The notes below the pieces were generated by a model that saw only the letters and a list, made by a program, of their open reading frames with translations, did no database searches and had not been told where the DNA came from. Positions 1-7,770 of a stretch of 64,000 nt of DNA are shown here, in pieces. How positions within the stretch are numbered: the first letter of the stretch is position 1; the number at the start of each line of letters is the position of its first letter. The stretch comes from JAFGVL01 sp963662245 (GTDB taxonomy: Bacteria; Bacteroidota; Bacteroidia; Bacteroidales; Paludibacteraceae), in NCBI GenBank assembly GCA_963662245.2, contig CAXXVQ010000009.1, positions 742,821 to 806,820 on the forward strand, given 5' to 3'. Both the position numbers and the translations under genes were made by a program.

Positions 1-34
1 GAAAATAAGTAATTAATACTGTGTTTTAGAAATC

Positions 35-943
35 ATGAAAAAAATAACTATAATATTATCGTTTTTAGTAACAGGTGTAGTGAGTGGTTTTGCGCAGCAT
101 GAAATTGGCCCGGCATTGTCATCACAAATCTTCTCGCGTATTAACTATAACCCGGCTGGTTTAGGTAATAGTTCTGATATAAATATCTTTAGTCAGAGTA
201 GAATGCAATGGGTTGGATTCGATGGTGCTCCAACATCAACTGTATTTAATGTACATTATTTTAATGAGATGTATCGCTCAAGTTTAGGTGCGGCAATCTC
301 ATATGATGAAATCTTATATACAAAAGCTATCAATGTTAAAATACCATACTCATACAATATTGACCTTTCAGATAAAAGCTTGCTTGCTCTAGGTTTGTCA
401 GCTGGGGTTTATCAAGTGTCAGCTGATTATGCTGATGCTCTTTATAGCAATGCCTATGGTGATGAGCTGATAAATGAAAGTCAAGTAAGCCCAGATTTTG
501 ATTTTGGTGTGGAGTATTCTACCCCTAAGTTTTTACTTGGTGCTTCTGTAAGCCATATTGGTCAAACAAGTGGTCCATTGACAATGACTCCTGGGCAAAC
601 TTATTATGGATATGCTAGAGGTAATTTTAAACTGAATAAGGATATTGATCTTATTCCTTCTATTTTATACATGAACTCAGGACAGACTAATGTTTATGAT
701 ATTAGTGCCGTGGCTTTCTTTAGAAAGTTGTACTGGGGAGGTTTTTGTTATAGAGGTGGTGCTGCTTTAACTACTTTGATTGGAATGGAGTGGAACTTTA
801 TTCGTATTGGTTATGGATATGAGTTAAGTACAGGAGAGACTGCGAATATTAGTAGTAATACACATGAACTGATGTTGTCTTTTATTATTAAGGCTAAGTC
901 AGATGAACCTCAAGTAAAAGGAAAGAAAAAGAAGAAAAAATAA
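35..943 (+). CDS. PorP/SprF-family type IX secretion outer-membrane protein
   Basis: Outer-membrane beta-barrel of the PorP/SprF family, whose members work with the type IX secretion and gliding machinery of Bacteroidota. The 302-residue product starts with a signal peptide (about residues 1-20, ending GFAQ), followed by the family's early segment SQIFSRINYNPAGLG (about 30-44) and then alternating aromatic strands. The C-terminus is a lysine-rich tail (KGKKKKKK), odd for a barrel protein. The ATG at 35 follows an AT-rich leader, as usual in this phylum. Genomes carry several paralogs, so I cannot say whether this is core PorP or an accessory copy tied to one secreted substrate. PorT and GldB are encoded at 33.7-35.5 kb. 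Confidence 0.85.
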   Translation: MKKITIILSFLVTGVVSGFAQHEIGPALSSQIFSRINYNPAGLGNSSDINIFSQSRMQWVGFDGAPTSTVFNVHYFNEMYRSSLGAAISYDEILYTKAINVKIPYSYNIDLSDKSLLALGLSAGVYQVSADYADALYSNAYGDELINESQVSPDFDFGVEYSTPKFLLGASVSHIGQTSGPLTMTPGQTYYGYARGNFKLNKDIDLIPSILYMNSGQTNVYDISAVAFFRKLYWGGFCYRGGAALTTLIGMEWNFIRIGYGYELSTGETANISSNTHELMLSFIIKAKSDEPQVKGKKKKKK

Positions 944-949
944 TAATGA

Positions 950-981
950 AGAAAGGTTAGCAATTTGCTAACCTTTTTTTA
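950..981. terminator. Bidirectional terminator, PorP-family gene / glycosylase gene
   Basis: Stem AAAGGTTAGCA (952-962) with TGCTAACCTTT (966-976) and a T-run. It lies between convergent genes, and the glycosylase stop codon is inside the stem. Confidence 0.85.
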
Positions 982-1483
982 TTATATATCTCCAAGGTAT
1001 TTCTCTCCACTTTTCTGTTGCGTAATCAATGCCGACTCTTTTCTCAGTATAATATGTTGGACTTGGTTCATTATTGTTGTCAATCCAAATCCTTGATGAA
1101 GTACATAAGTCTTCTCCATAAAATGATTTATCTAAGGAGAGGGCTTTTCCAACTTTGACAGGCCCATTAAATCCTTCTATAGCACGAATTAAAATTGCTT
1201 CTGGGTAATTCGCTTTTCCTGTGACTATGTTTAACATCCAATACATGCCGTATATTAGATATACATAAACAGAACCTCCTGATTCGTACATAACCTTTGT
1301 GCGTTCTGTTTTTCCTTTAGAGGCGTGACAAGCAGTGTCTTCTTCACCAGAATAAACTTCAACTTCTGTGATGGTGTATTTTTTAATCACACCATTATTA
1401 TTTGCGACGATTTGCTTGCCTAGAATTACAGGAGCAATGTCAATTGCACTTTGTGTGTAGAATTCTTTGTTTAGCCTTTTCAT
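968..1483 (-). CDS. DNA-3-methyladenine glycosylase (AAG/MPG family)
   Basis: Base-excision repair enzyme that removes alkylated purines such as 3-methyladenine and hypoxanthine by cutting the N-glycosidic bond. The family's active-site region is visible as TEVEVYSGEEDTACHAS (about residues 39-55), where the glutamates match the catalytic EtEAY motif, followed by GSVYVYLIYGMYWMLNIV and AILIRAIEG. The C-terminal EIPWRY motif is the usual end. At 171 residues it is a little shorter than typical 190-200 residue members. It stands alone, convergent with the PorP-family gene and divergent from rplM. Confidence 0.9.
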   Translation of the reverse strand: MKRLNKEFYTQSAIDIAPVILGKQIVANNNGVIKKYTITEVEVYSGEEDTACHASKGKTERTKVMYESGGSVYVYLIYGMYWMLNIVTGKANYPEAILIRAIEGFNGPVKVGKALSLDKSFYGEDLCTSSRIWIDNNNEPSPTYYTEKRVGIDYATEKWREIPWRYIIKKG

Positions 1484-1540
1484 TAGATTTTGTTAATAGG
1501 CAAATTTAAGTTATTTACTGAGAATTAAGTACATGATTTT

Positions 1541-1570
1541 TTTGAGAATAGAAAAATAGCAGTATCTTTG
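1541..1570 (+). promoter_or_regulatory. Promoter of rplM-rpsI
   Basis: -33 TTTG (1541-1544), 18 bp spacer, -7 TATCTTTG (1563-1570), matching the Bacteroidota TTTG/TAnnTTTG consensus. Predicted start near 1577, giving a leader of about 120 nt before the GTG start. Confidence 0.8.
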
Positions 1571-1576
1571 CAGTCC

Positions 1577-1699
1577 GAATTATTGTCCAATTGTGTATAG
1601 ATAATTAATTCATAGGTATTTAGCTCTAGCGGATTAGCCTACGCGAGTGTTATTTATTTAGAATAACAGTTTTTGAACAAATAAAAAAACAAATTTACA
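1577..1699 (+). promoter_or_regulatory. Candidate L13 autoregulatory mRNA leader
   Basis: The predicted rplM 5' leader is long and partly structured. A hairpin TGTTATT (1648-1654) / AATAACA (1662-1668) is followed by GTTTTTG, and an upstream segment pairs TAGG (1614-1617) with CCTA (1638-1641). A class of Bacteroidia L13 leaders has been proposed in the literature; I infer membership from position only. Function is not shown by the sequence. Confidence 0.35.
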
Positions 1700-2155
1700 G
1701 TGGATACTTTAAGTTATAAAAGCGTCTCTATTAACAAAGCTACTGCTCAAAAAGAGTGGGTTGTTATTGATGCGACAGACATGGTTTTAGGTCGCATGGG
1801 GTCTAAAGTTGCAAAACTATTAAGAGGTAAGTACAAGCCTAGTTATACTCCTCATGTTGATTGTGGTGATAATGTAATTATTATCAATGCTGATAAAGTG
1901 AAATTAACAGGAAAAAAATGGAGCGATCGTATTTATCTTTCATACACTGGTTACCCAGGTGGTCAAAGAGATATTACTCCAGCTAGACTACTTGAGAAAA
2001 GCCCAGAGAAACTTGTTAAGAAAGTTGTTAAAGGTATGCTTCCTAAAAATCGTTTAGGTGCAAAATTATTAGGTAACCTTTATGTATTTGCAGGTGCAGA
2101 ACATAATATGGAAGCTCAAAAACCAAAAGTAATTGATTTAAACGCTCTTAAATAA
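1700..2155 (+). CDS. rplM: 50S ribosomal protein L13
   Basis: Large-subunit ribosomal protein L13. The 151-residue product matches the Bacteroidota form across its length (LGRMGSKVAKLLRGKYKPS, VDCGDNVIIINADKV, YLSYTGYPGGQRDI, MLPKNRLGAKLLGNLYV). It starts at GTG (1700): the MDTLSYKS N-terminus is the one conserved in the phylum and there is no in-frame ATG nearby that would fit. rpsI follows after one base, the universal L13-S9 pair. It is probably transcribed from the promoter at 1541-1570 through a structured leader. Confidence 0.97.
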   Translation: MDTLSYKSVSINKATAQKEWVVIDATDMVLGRMGSKVAKLLRGKYKPSYTPHVDCGDNVIIINADKVKLTGKKWSDRIYLSYTGYPGGQRDITPARLLEKSPEKLVKKVVKGMLPKNRLGAKLLGNLYVFAGAEHNMEAQKPKVIDLNALK

Positions 2156-2156
2156 T

Positions 2157-2543
2157 ATGGAAGTTACAAATGCTATAGGAAGAAGAAAATCGGCAGTAGC
2201 TCGAGTTTTCGTAAGTGAAGGAAAAGGTCAGATTACAATTAACAAGCGTGATCTTGCAGTATATTTCCCATCGTCTATCATGCAATTTATCGTTAAACAA
2301 CCATTGAATACATTGGGTGTTTCTGAAAAGTATGATATTAAAGTGAATCTTGATGGTGGTGGTTTTAAAGGACAAGCTGAAGCTTTGCGTTTAGCAATTG
2401 CTCGTGCGCTAGTTAAAATCAACCCAGAAGACAAATCTGCATTAAAAGCTGAAGGTTTCATGACTCGTGACCCTCGTCAAGTGGAAAGAAAGAAACCAGG
2501 TCAACCAAAAGCACGCAAGAGATTCCAATTCAGCAAGCGTTAA
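2157..2543 (+). CDS. rpsI: 30S ribosomal protein S9
   Basis: Small-subunit ribosomal protein S9, 128 residues, with the typical start TNAIGRRKSAVARVFVSEGKG and the basic C-terminal tail RKRFQFSKR that reaches the decoding centre to contact P-site tRNA. It begins one base after the rplM stop and so is probably translationally coupled to it. About 130 bp separates it from rpsB; that gap has no clear terminator, so read-through into rpsB-tsf is possible. Confidence 0.97.
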   Translation: MEVTNAIGRRKSAVARVFVSEGKGQITINKRDLAVYFPSSIMQFIVKQPLNTLGVSEKYDIKVNLDGGGFKGQAEALRLAIARALVKINPEDKSALKAEGFMTRDPRQVERKKPGQPKARKRFQFSKR

Positions 2544-2674
2544 TATTTTATTATTCTTGCTATCTCTCTTTAATAAAGAAAATAAAGCGTTTAGTATCTA
2601 AATCATTAAGATGTTGTTAACCTACTTGGTGATTGATTTAAACCAAAGAATGTAAACGATAAAAAATTGAAAAA
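2544..2674 (+). other. rpsI-rpsB spacer with weak stem-loop
   Basis: 131 bp with no ORF and no clear terminator. TAAATCAT near 2600 and GTGATTGATTTA near 2630 can form an imperfect stem ahead of rpsB, which could be an S2 leader element. This is inferred from pairing only. Confidence 0.25.
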
Positions 2675-3490
2675 ATGTCAAGAACTAATTTTGAACAATT
2701 ATTAGAAGCTGGTTGTCACTTTGGACACTTAAAAAGAAAGTGGAACCCAGCAATGGCTCCTTATATTTTTATGGAGCGTAACGGTATTCACATTATTGAT
2801 CTACACAAAACTGTAGTGAAAATTGATGAAGCTGCAGCAGCTGCAAAGCAAATTGCTAAATCAGGAAAGAAAATCCTTTTTGTTGCAACTAAAAAACAAG
2901 CTAAAGATATCGTTGCTCAAAGAGCTGGTGATGTTCAAATGCCATATATTACTGAGCGTTGGGCTGGAGGTATGTTAACTAACTTCCCAACAATCCGTAA
3001 AGCAGTTAAGAAAATGACTACTATTGACAAAATGACAAAAGATGGTACTTTTGATAATTTGTCAAAAAGAGAAAGACTTCAAATTAGCCGTCAACGCGCT
3101 AAATTGGAAAAAACATTAGGTAGTATTGCTGATTTAACTCGTCTTCCTTCTGCTGTTTTTGTAGTAGATGTAATGAAAGAAAATATTGCAGTTAAAGAAG
3201 CTCAAAGATTAGGTATTCCTGTTTTTGGAATTGTTGATACTAACTCAAATCCTGAAGATGTTGATTTCTTAATTCCAGCAAATGATGACGCATCAAAATC
3301 AATTGATGTAATTATTTCAGCTGTGACATCAGCAATCAATGAAGGATTAAGCGAAAGAAAAGCTGAAAAAGCTGATGCAGAAGCTTCTGAAGCACCAAAA
3401 GAAAAGAAACCTAGAACTGGTGTAAAGAAAGAGCGTGCTAAAAAAGATGTTGATGCATCTGTAGCAGCTGAAAACGATCAAGAAGCTTAA
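2675..3490 (+). CDS. rpsB: 30S ribosomal protein S2
   Basis: Small-subunit ribosomal protein S2. The signature LLEAGCHFGHLKRKWNPAM (about residues 9-27) and FVVDVMKENIAVKEAQRLGIPVFGIVDTN in pieces around 160-190 are clear. At 271 residues it has an extra charged C-terminal tail (about 225-271, rich in Lys, Glu and Ala) beyond the roughly 230-residue core, a common extension in this phylum. tsf follows after a 99 bp gap that holds a strong hairpin, the usual rpsB-tsf pair with possible attenuation between them. Confidence 0.97.
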   Translation: MSRTNFEQLLEAGCHFGHLKRKWNPAMAPYIFMERNGIHIIDLHKTVVKIDEAAAAAKQIAKSGKKILFVATKKQAKDIVAQRAGDVQMPYITERWAGGMLTNFPTIRKAVKKMTTIDKMTKDGTFDNLSKRERLQISRQRAKLEKTLGSIADLTRLPSAVFVVDVMKENIAVKEAQRLGIPVFGIVDTNSNPEDVDFLIPANDDASKSIDVIISAVTSAINEGLSERKAEKADAEASEAPKEKKPRTGVKKERAKKDVDASVAAENDQEA

Positions 3491-3510
3491 TAAATAGCAT
3501 AAAGATTTTT

Positions 3511-3558
3511 AACGCTACAAACATATGGTTTTAATCAAACTTGTTTGTAGCGTTTTTA
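3511..3558 (+). terminator. Terminator-like hairpin between rpsB and tsf
   Basis: Perfect 12 bp stem AACGCTACAAAC (3511-3522) / GTTTGTAGCGTT (3543-3554), 20 nt loop, then TTTT. It sits inside the rpsB-tsf gap and probably reduces or partly ends transcription before tsf. Confidence 0.7.
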
Positions 3559-3589
3559 ATGTATATACAAACTTAAAAAATATAAGATT

Positions 3590-4408
3590 ATGGCAATTTC
3601 AATGGCAGATATCTCTAAACTGCGCACTATGACTGGTGCAGGTATGATGGATTGTAAAAATGCATTAACTGAAGCAGGTGGAGATTTTGACAAAGCAGTA
3701 GAAGTAATTCGTAAAAGAGGACAAGCAATAGCAGCTAAAAGAAGCGATAGAGACGCAGCTGAAGGTTGTGTGTTAGCTGGTTCTAATGGTTCATTTGCAG
3801 CAGTAATCGCTTTAAAATGCGAAACGGACTTCGTTGCAAAGAATGCTGATTTCGTAGCATTAGCTCAATCTATCCTAGATGTAGCATTAGCTCAAAAATC
3901 TGCTACTGCAGATGAATTAATGGCTTCAACTATTGATGGTCGGGTTATTTCTGAGCTTGTAGCTGAGCGTTCAGGTGTAACTGGTGAGAAAATGGAATTA
4001 GGTTTCTATGAAACTGTAACTGGTGAAACTACTGTTGCTTATATTCATCCAGGTAATATGTTGGCAACAATCGTTGCTTTTGCTGAAGCTGGTGTTGATG
4101 CTCAAGTAGCTAAAGATGTTGCTATGCAAGCAGCAGCAATGGCTCCAGTATCTCTAGATAGTTCTTCAGTTCCTGCTGATGTTATTGCAAAAGAACTTGA
4201 GATTGGTAGAGAAAAAGCTCGTGAAGAAGGTAAACCTGAAGAAATGTTAGATAAAATTGCTCAAGGTCGTTTGAATAAATTCTATAAAGAATCTACTCTT
4301 TTAGAACAAGCATTTATCAAAGATAACAAAGTGTCTGTTTCTCAATATTTGAAAGCTAACAACGCTACTGCAACAGCATTTAAGCGTGTTACTTTGAATC
4401 AAGACTAA
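3590..4408 (+). CDS. tsf: Translation elongation factor Ts
   Basis: Guanine-nucleotide exchange factor that recycles EF-Tu-GDP. The N-terminal UBA-like domain reads ISKLRTMTGAGMMDCKNALTE (first 26 residues; shown here in part), with the conserved TGAGMMDCK motif that contacts EF-Tu; the core has KCETDFVAKN (about 79-88). Length 272 is within the family's range. It is followed directly by a strong terminator at 4428-4463, which closes the ribosomal/translation cluster begun by rplM. Confidence 0.97.
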   Translation: MAISMADISKLRTMTGAGMMDCKNALTEAGGDFDKAVEVIRKRGQAIAAKRSDRDAAEGCVLAGSNGSFAAVIALKCETDFVAKNADFVALAQSILDVALAQKSATADELMASTIDGRVISELVAERSGVTGEKMELGFYETVTGETTVAYIHPGNMLATIVAFAEAGVDAQVAKDVAMQAAAMAPVSLDSSSVPADVIAKELEIGREKAREEGKPEEMLDKIAQGRLNKFYKESTLLEQAFIKDNKVSVSQYLKANNATATAFKRVTLNQD

Positions 4409-4427
4409 TAATCTAAAATTCATATAT

Positions 4428-4463
4428 AAAAAGCGGTCAAGTTTTTACTTGACCGCTTTTTTA
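4428..4463 (+). terminator. Terminator after tsf
   Basis: Stem AAGCGGTCAAGT with ACTTGACCGCTT around a short T-rich loop, then a T-run. It lies between the convergent tsf and HD-domain genes and may serve both. Confidence 0.9.
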
Positions 4464-4465
4464 TT

Positions 4466-4999
4466 TTATAAGAATAAATCACACCATAAATCAAATCTAA
4501 ATAGGGTGTCTGATCCGTGTTTCTTTAGTCCATCTCTTGCTTCTTCGATTGTTTTCTCATCAGACTTGCTTTTAGAAAAGAACTTGTCGGCAAAACAGAT
4601 TATTTGTTCCTCAAGACTTATAGGGCACATGTCTCTGTGTGGAATAGGCAGATTTTCAATCTCAATGTGATGTAAGCTGATTCCGGTGCCTGTATGCCTT
4701 TCGCAGACTAATGCATGTTTGGGATAACCCTCTTTTTCAATTATTCCTCGACCTAAATATCCATGGCAGATATAAGGTTGGTCGCCATGGCAATCGATAT
4801 CAGGAGCATAAGTCATAAATATTCCTATATCGTGTAGCATGGTCGCTTCTTCAATAAATTGCAAGTCAAGTTTGAGCTCTGGATGTTTCTTTGCCAAGCT
4901 TAAAGCTTTGTTTGTAACAGCTAAGCTATGCTCAACTAGGATATGATAAATTTTGCTATTGGGGTCATAGTATTTTTGAAGAATTGCTATAGTGTCCAT
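4466..4999 (-). CDS. HD-domain (HDIG) hydrolase, substrate unknown
   Basis: Small metal-dependent phosphohydrolase of the HD superfamily. His near residue 24 (VEHS), the HD doublet in MLHDIGIFM (about 53-61), and downstream CHGDQPYICHGYLGRG and ERHTGTG supply the metal-binding His/Asp set of the HDIG subfamily. At 177 residues it is a single-domain protein, with no RelA, GGDEF or tRNA-binding domain attached, so the substrate cannot be read from the sequence. It is monocistronic and divergent from namZ. Confidence 0.75.
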   Translation of the reverse strand: MDTIAILQKYYDPNSKIYHILVEHSLAVTNKALSLAKKHPELKLDLQFIEEATMLHDIGIFMTYAPDIDCHGDQPYICHGYLGRGIIEKEGYPKHALVCERHTGTGISLHHIEIENLPIPHRDMCPISLEEQIICFADKFFSKSKSDEKTIEEARDGLKKHGSDTLFRFDLWCDLFL

Positions 5000-5054
5000 T
5001 TTTTTGCATTTTTGTTGTAAAAATAACTTATTCCATAGAAATTAAACAAGCGTC

Positions 5055-6197
5055 ATGAAGAAAGGTTTACTGATATTACTATCACTATATATATGTTTTA
5101 ATTTATCTGCAGCAATAAAAGTTGGTGCTGCAAGATTTGATGAGTATTTGCCATTAATTAAAGGTAAAAAAGTAGCGCTGGTTGTAAATCAAACTTCCGT
5201 GGTTTGTAATACACATTTATTAGATACGCTATTAAGCCTAAATATTGATGTGGTAAAAGTATTTGCCCCTGAGCATGGGTTTAGAGGTGATGCTGATGCC
5301 GGAGCACATGTGAGTTCAAGTGTTGATGTAAAAACGGGTTTGCCATTAGTTTCAATCTATGGAAAAAATAAGAAACCTTCAAAAGAGCAACTGAAAGATG
5401 TAGAAGTTGTGATTTTTGATATTCAGGATGTTGGTGCGCGTTTTTATACATACATAAGTACGATGCATTATGTGATGGAAGCTTGTGCAGAGAATAATAA
5501 GCAATTGATTGTTCTAGATAGACCAAACCCGAATGATTATGTTGATGGTCCGGTAATAAAGGATGATAAGTACAAATCTTTTGTTGGTGTGGATAATATA
5601 CCTGTGTTGCATGGTTGTACAGTGGGTGAGCTAGCTCAAATGATTAATGGTGAAGCTTGGTTGAAGAAAAAAGTGAAATGTAATTTACAAGTTATCAAGA
5701 TGCAGGGCTGGAAGCATGGAGATAACTATTCCCTGCCTGTAAAGCCATCTCCAAATTTGCCTAATGACATGTCAATACAGTTTTATCCATCTTTATGTTT
5801 GTTTGAAGGGACTGCTATAAGTGTAGGTCGGGGGACATATCTTCCATTTCAGGTAATTGGTTATCCGGATGAAACCTTTGGGACTTATACATTCACTCCC
5901 GAGCCAATAAAAGGGATGGATACTAATCCAGTGCAGAAAGGCAAGTTGTGTTACGGTTATGATTTGCGAAACGATACAACAAGTGGATTTAGCCTGAAAT
6001 ATATTATTGACTTTTATAAGAAGTCAAACCAAGGGGCAAAGTTCTTTACGCGTCCGGAATTCTTTGATAAACTTGCCGGAAATAGTACGCTTAGATGGCA
6101 AATTATCAAAGGGAAAAGTGAGCAAGAAATTAGAGCAAGCTGGCAAAAAGACTTAAATATATATAAGAAGATACGAGAGAAATACTTGTTGTATTAG
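5055..6197 (+). CDS. namZ: Exo-beta-N-acetylmuramidase NamZ (DUF1343)
   Basis: DUF1343/GH171 protein. Family members release terminal N-acetylmuramic acid from peptidoglycan glycan ends and serve cell-wall turnover and MurNAc recycling. A signal peptide (residues 1-19, ending NLSA) precedes the catalytic domain with KVALVVNQTSVV (about 40-51), FAPEHGFRGDADAG (about 76-89), QDVGARFYTYISTMHYVMEA and LDRPNP, all family hallmarks. Length 380 is typical. The stop overlaps by 4 bp the stop of the convergent AGCS transporter, leaving no terminator between them. The assignment to the family is firm; the substrate is taken from characterised relatives. Confidence 0.85.
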   Translation: MKKGLLILLSLYICFNLSAAIKVGAARFDEYLPLIKGKKVALVVNQTSVVCNTHLLDTLLSLNIDVVKVFAPEHGFRGDADAGAHVSSSVDVKTGLPLVSIYGKNKKPSKEQLKDVEVVIFDIQDVGARFYTYISTMHYVMEACAENNKQLIVLDRPNPNDYVDGPVIKDDKYKSFVGVDNIPVLHGCTVGELAQMINGEAWLKKKVKCNLQVIKMQGWKHGDNYSLPVKPSPNLPNDMSIQFYPSLCLFEGTAISVGRGTYLPFQVIGYPDETFGTYTFTPEPIKGMDTNPVQKGKLCYGYDLRNDTTSGFSLKYIIDFYKKSNQGAKFFTRPEFFDKLAGNSTLRWQIIKGKSEQEIRASWQKDLNIYKKIREKYLLY

Positions 6198-7564
6198 TTC
6201 TCGTCTTTAATTAGCGTTTCTTCGCTGTCTGCTTCATCTAATCTATCTTCCCACAGGTATTTCCTAGTTTCTTTAACGATAAGTCCGCTAAGGAAGATTA
6301 AGGCGATAAGATTAGGTATTGCCATTAGTCCATTGAATATATCACCTAAATTCCATACCAAGTCTAACGAAAGGACACAACCAAGATAGACTGTTCCAAG
6401 GTAGATGATTCTGTAGTAGATGATGGCTTTGTTTCCAAAAAGATATTGAACTGATTTTTCTGCATAGTACGACCAGCCAATTATTGTTGAGAAAGTAAAT
6501 GTAGCTAAGGCAATAGAAAGGAATGTGCCTCCAAACATAGGAATGTGATCAAATGCATGCTTGGTGATTTGCATGCCTTCTTTTCCCGTGTGCCATGCTC
6601 CGGTATTTACAAGTACTAGTCCTGTTAAGGCACAAACCACAACAGTATCCCAGAAAGTAGCTGAAGACGAAACTAAAGCCTGGCGAACCGGATTGCGAGT
6701 TTGAGCAGCTGCAGCAACGATAGGAGCAGATCCTAATCCAGATTCATTTGAAAAAAGTCCGCGTGCAACGCCATATCTAGCAGCCATCATTATAGTTGAT
6801 CCGACAAAACCACCCAAAGCTGCATGTCCTGTGAATGCTGATTTTACAATTAATACAACTGAGTCAAATATTGTATCATAGCCAATTCCAAGAATAAAAA
6901 TACAACCTAGAATATAAAATATTGCCATAAAAGGAACTAGTGTTTTGCAGACATTAGCAATTGATTTAATTCCTCCAAGTACAACGGCTGTCGCCAATAC
7001 AAGTACAACTATAGCAATATATTGTTTATCAAAACCGAAAGTTTCATGAACGGCAGCTGTAAGAGAGTTGGCTTGGATAGATGAGCCTATACCAAACGAA
7101 GCAATCGCTGTAAATATAGCAAATAAGATAGCTAGAGTTTTGCTTTTTAGGCCGTATTCAAGCGCGTACATAGGTCCGCCAGAGTAACTTCCATCAGCAT
7201 TTTTTACACGGTATTTTACGGCAAGTAATCCTTCTGCATATTTTGTAGAGATACCAAGTACTCCGGTAAGCCATGTCCAAAGGACGGCACCCGGACCACC
7301 TACGGCAACAGCAGTTGCCACACCGACAATATTTCCTGTACCAATAGTTGCAGCTAAGGCTGTGGCAAGTGCGCTGAATTGACTAATCTCGCCGTCAGAA
7401 TCTTTGTCTTTAGTGACAGAGAGTTTAATGGCTTTGCCAATGTGTTTTTGGATAAATTTTAAACGAAAAGTAAGAAATAAATGCGTGCCCAGTAGTAAAA
7501 CTAAAAGCGGCCATCCCCACATAAATCCTGCTATATCTGCTGTTAGTTCTGTAAACTGGTCCAT
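6194..7564 (-). CDS. AGCS-family alanine/glycine:cation symporter
   Basis: Sodium- or proton-coupled amino-acid importer of the alanine/glycine:cation symporter family (AlsT/DagA-like). The product is a polytopic inner-membrane protein of 456 residues with the two family motifs GTGNIVGVATAVAVGGPGA (about 75-93) and FSNESGLGSAPIVAAAA (about 270-286). The C-terminus is short and charged. A second AGCS gene lies at 12481-14079 and differs in its N-terminal extension. Transported substrate (alanine, glycine or other) cannot be fixed from sequence. Confidence 0.92.
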   Translation of the reverse strand: MDQFTELTADIAGFMWGWPLLVLLLGTHLFLTFRLKFIQKHIGKAIKLSVTKDKDSDGEISQFSALATALAATIGTGNIVGVATAVAVGGPGAVLWTWLTGVLGISTKYAEGLLAVKYRVKNADGSYSGGPMYALEYGLKSKTLAILFAIFTAIASFGIGSSIQANSLTAAVHETFGFDKQYIAIVVLVLATAVVLGGIKSIANVCKTLVPFMAIFYILGCIFILGIGYDTIFDSVVLIVKSAFTGHAALGGFVGSTIMMAARYGVARGLFSNESGLGSAPIVAAAAQTRNPVRQALVSSSATFWDTVVVCALTGLVLVNTGAWHTGKEGMQITKHAFDHIPMFGGTFLSIALATFTFSTIIGWSYYAEKSVQYLFGNKAIIYYRIIYLGTVYLGCVLSLDLVWNLGDIFNGLMAIPNLIALIFLSGLIVKETRKYLWEDRLDEADSEETLIKDEN

Positions 7565-7589
7565 GTCTCTTTAGTATTTAGTAATTTGA

Positions 7590-7770
7590 TGTTAGTAACT
7601 AGTTTTGGGTTGAAACCCACATCGTCAAGTAAAAAAAGAACCGTTGACTAAAGTCAACGGCAATGAAAATACTGTTTATTCATTGCCGTCGGTTTTAACC
7701 GACGGTGTTCTAAATTATATTATAATGGACTTTAGTCCAAATCTAGTCTCTAGTTACTAGTTACTAAAAC
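7590..7770. repeat. Composite palindromic (REP/BIME-like) element
   Basis: About 180 bp between the symporter and ABC genes is almost all palindrome. GGGTTGAAACCC (7607-7618), CCGTTGACTAAAGTCAACGG (7641-7660), CCGTCGGTTTTAACCGACGG (7686-7705) and GGACTTTAGTCC (7728-7739) are present; the two middle ones are flanked by CGGCAATGAA and its inverse TTCATTGCCG. Outer arms TAGTAACTAG (7593-7602) and CTAGTTACTA bracket the unit, and the right arm runs into the ABC gene's stop codon. It looks like a mobile intergenic element. Confidence 0.75.

Noticed and set aside
2148..2461. Minus-strand ORFs over rpsI
   Set aside because: Shadows of the rpsI coding sequence.
7590..7770. Possible CRISPR-like repeat array
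   Set aside because: The repeats are palindromes of different sequence with no regular spacers, and no cas gene is near.
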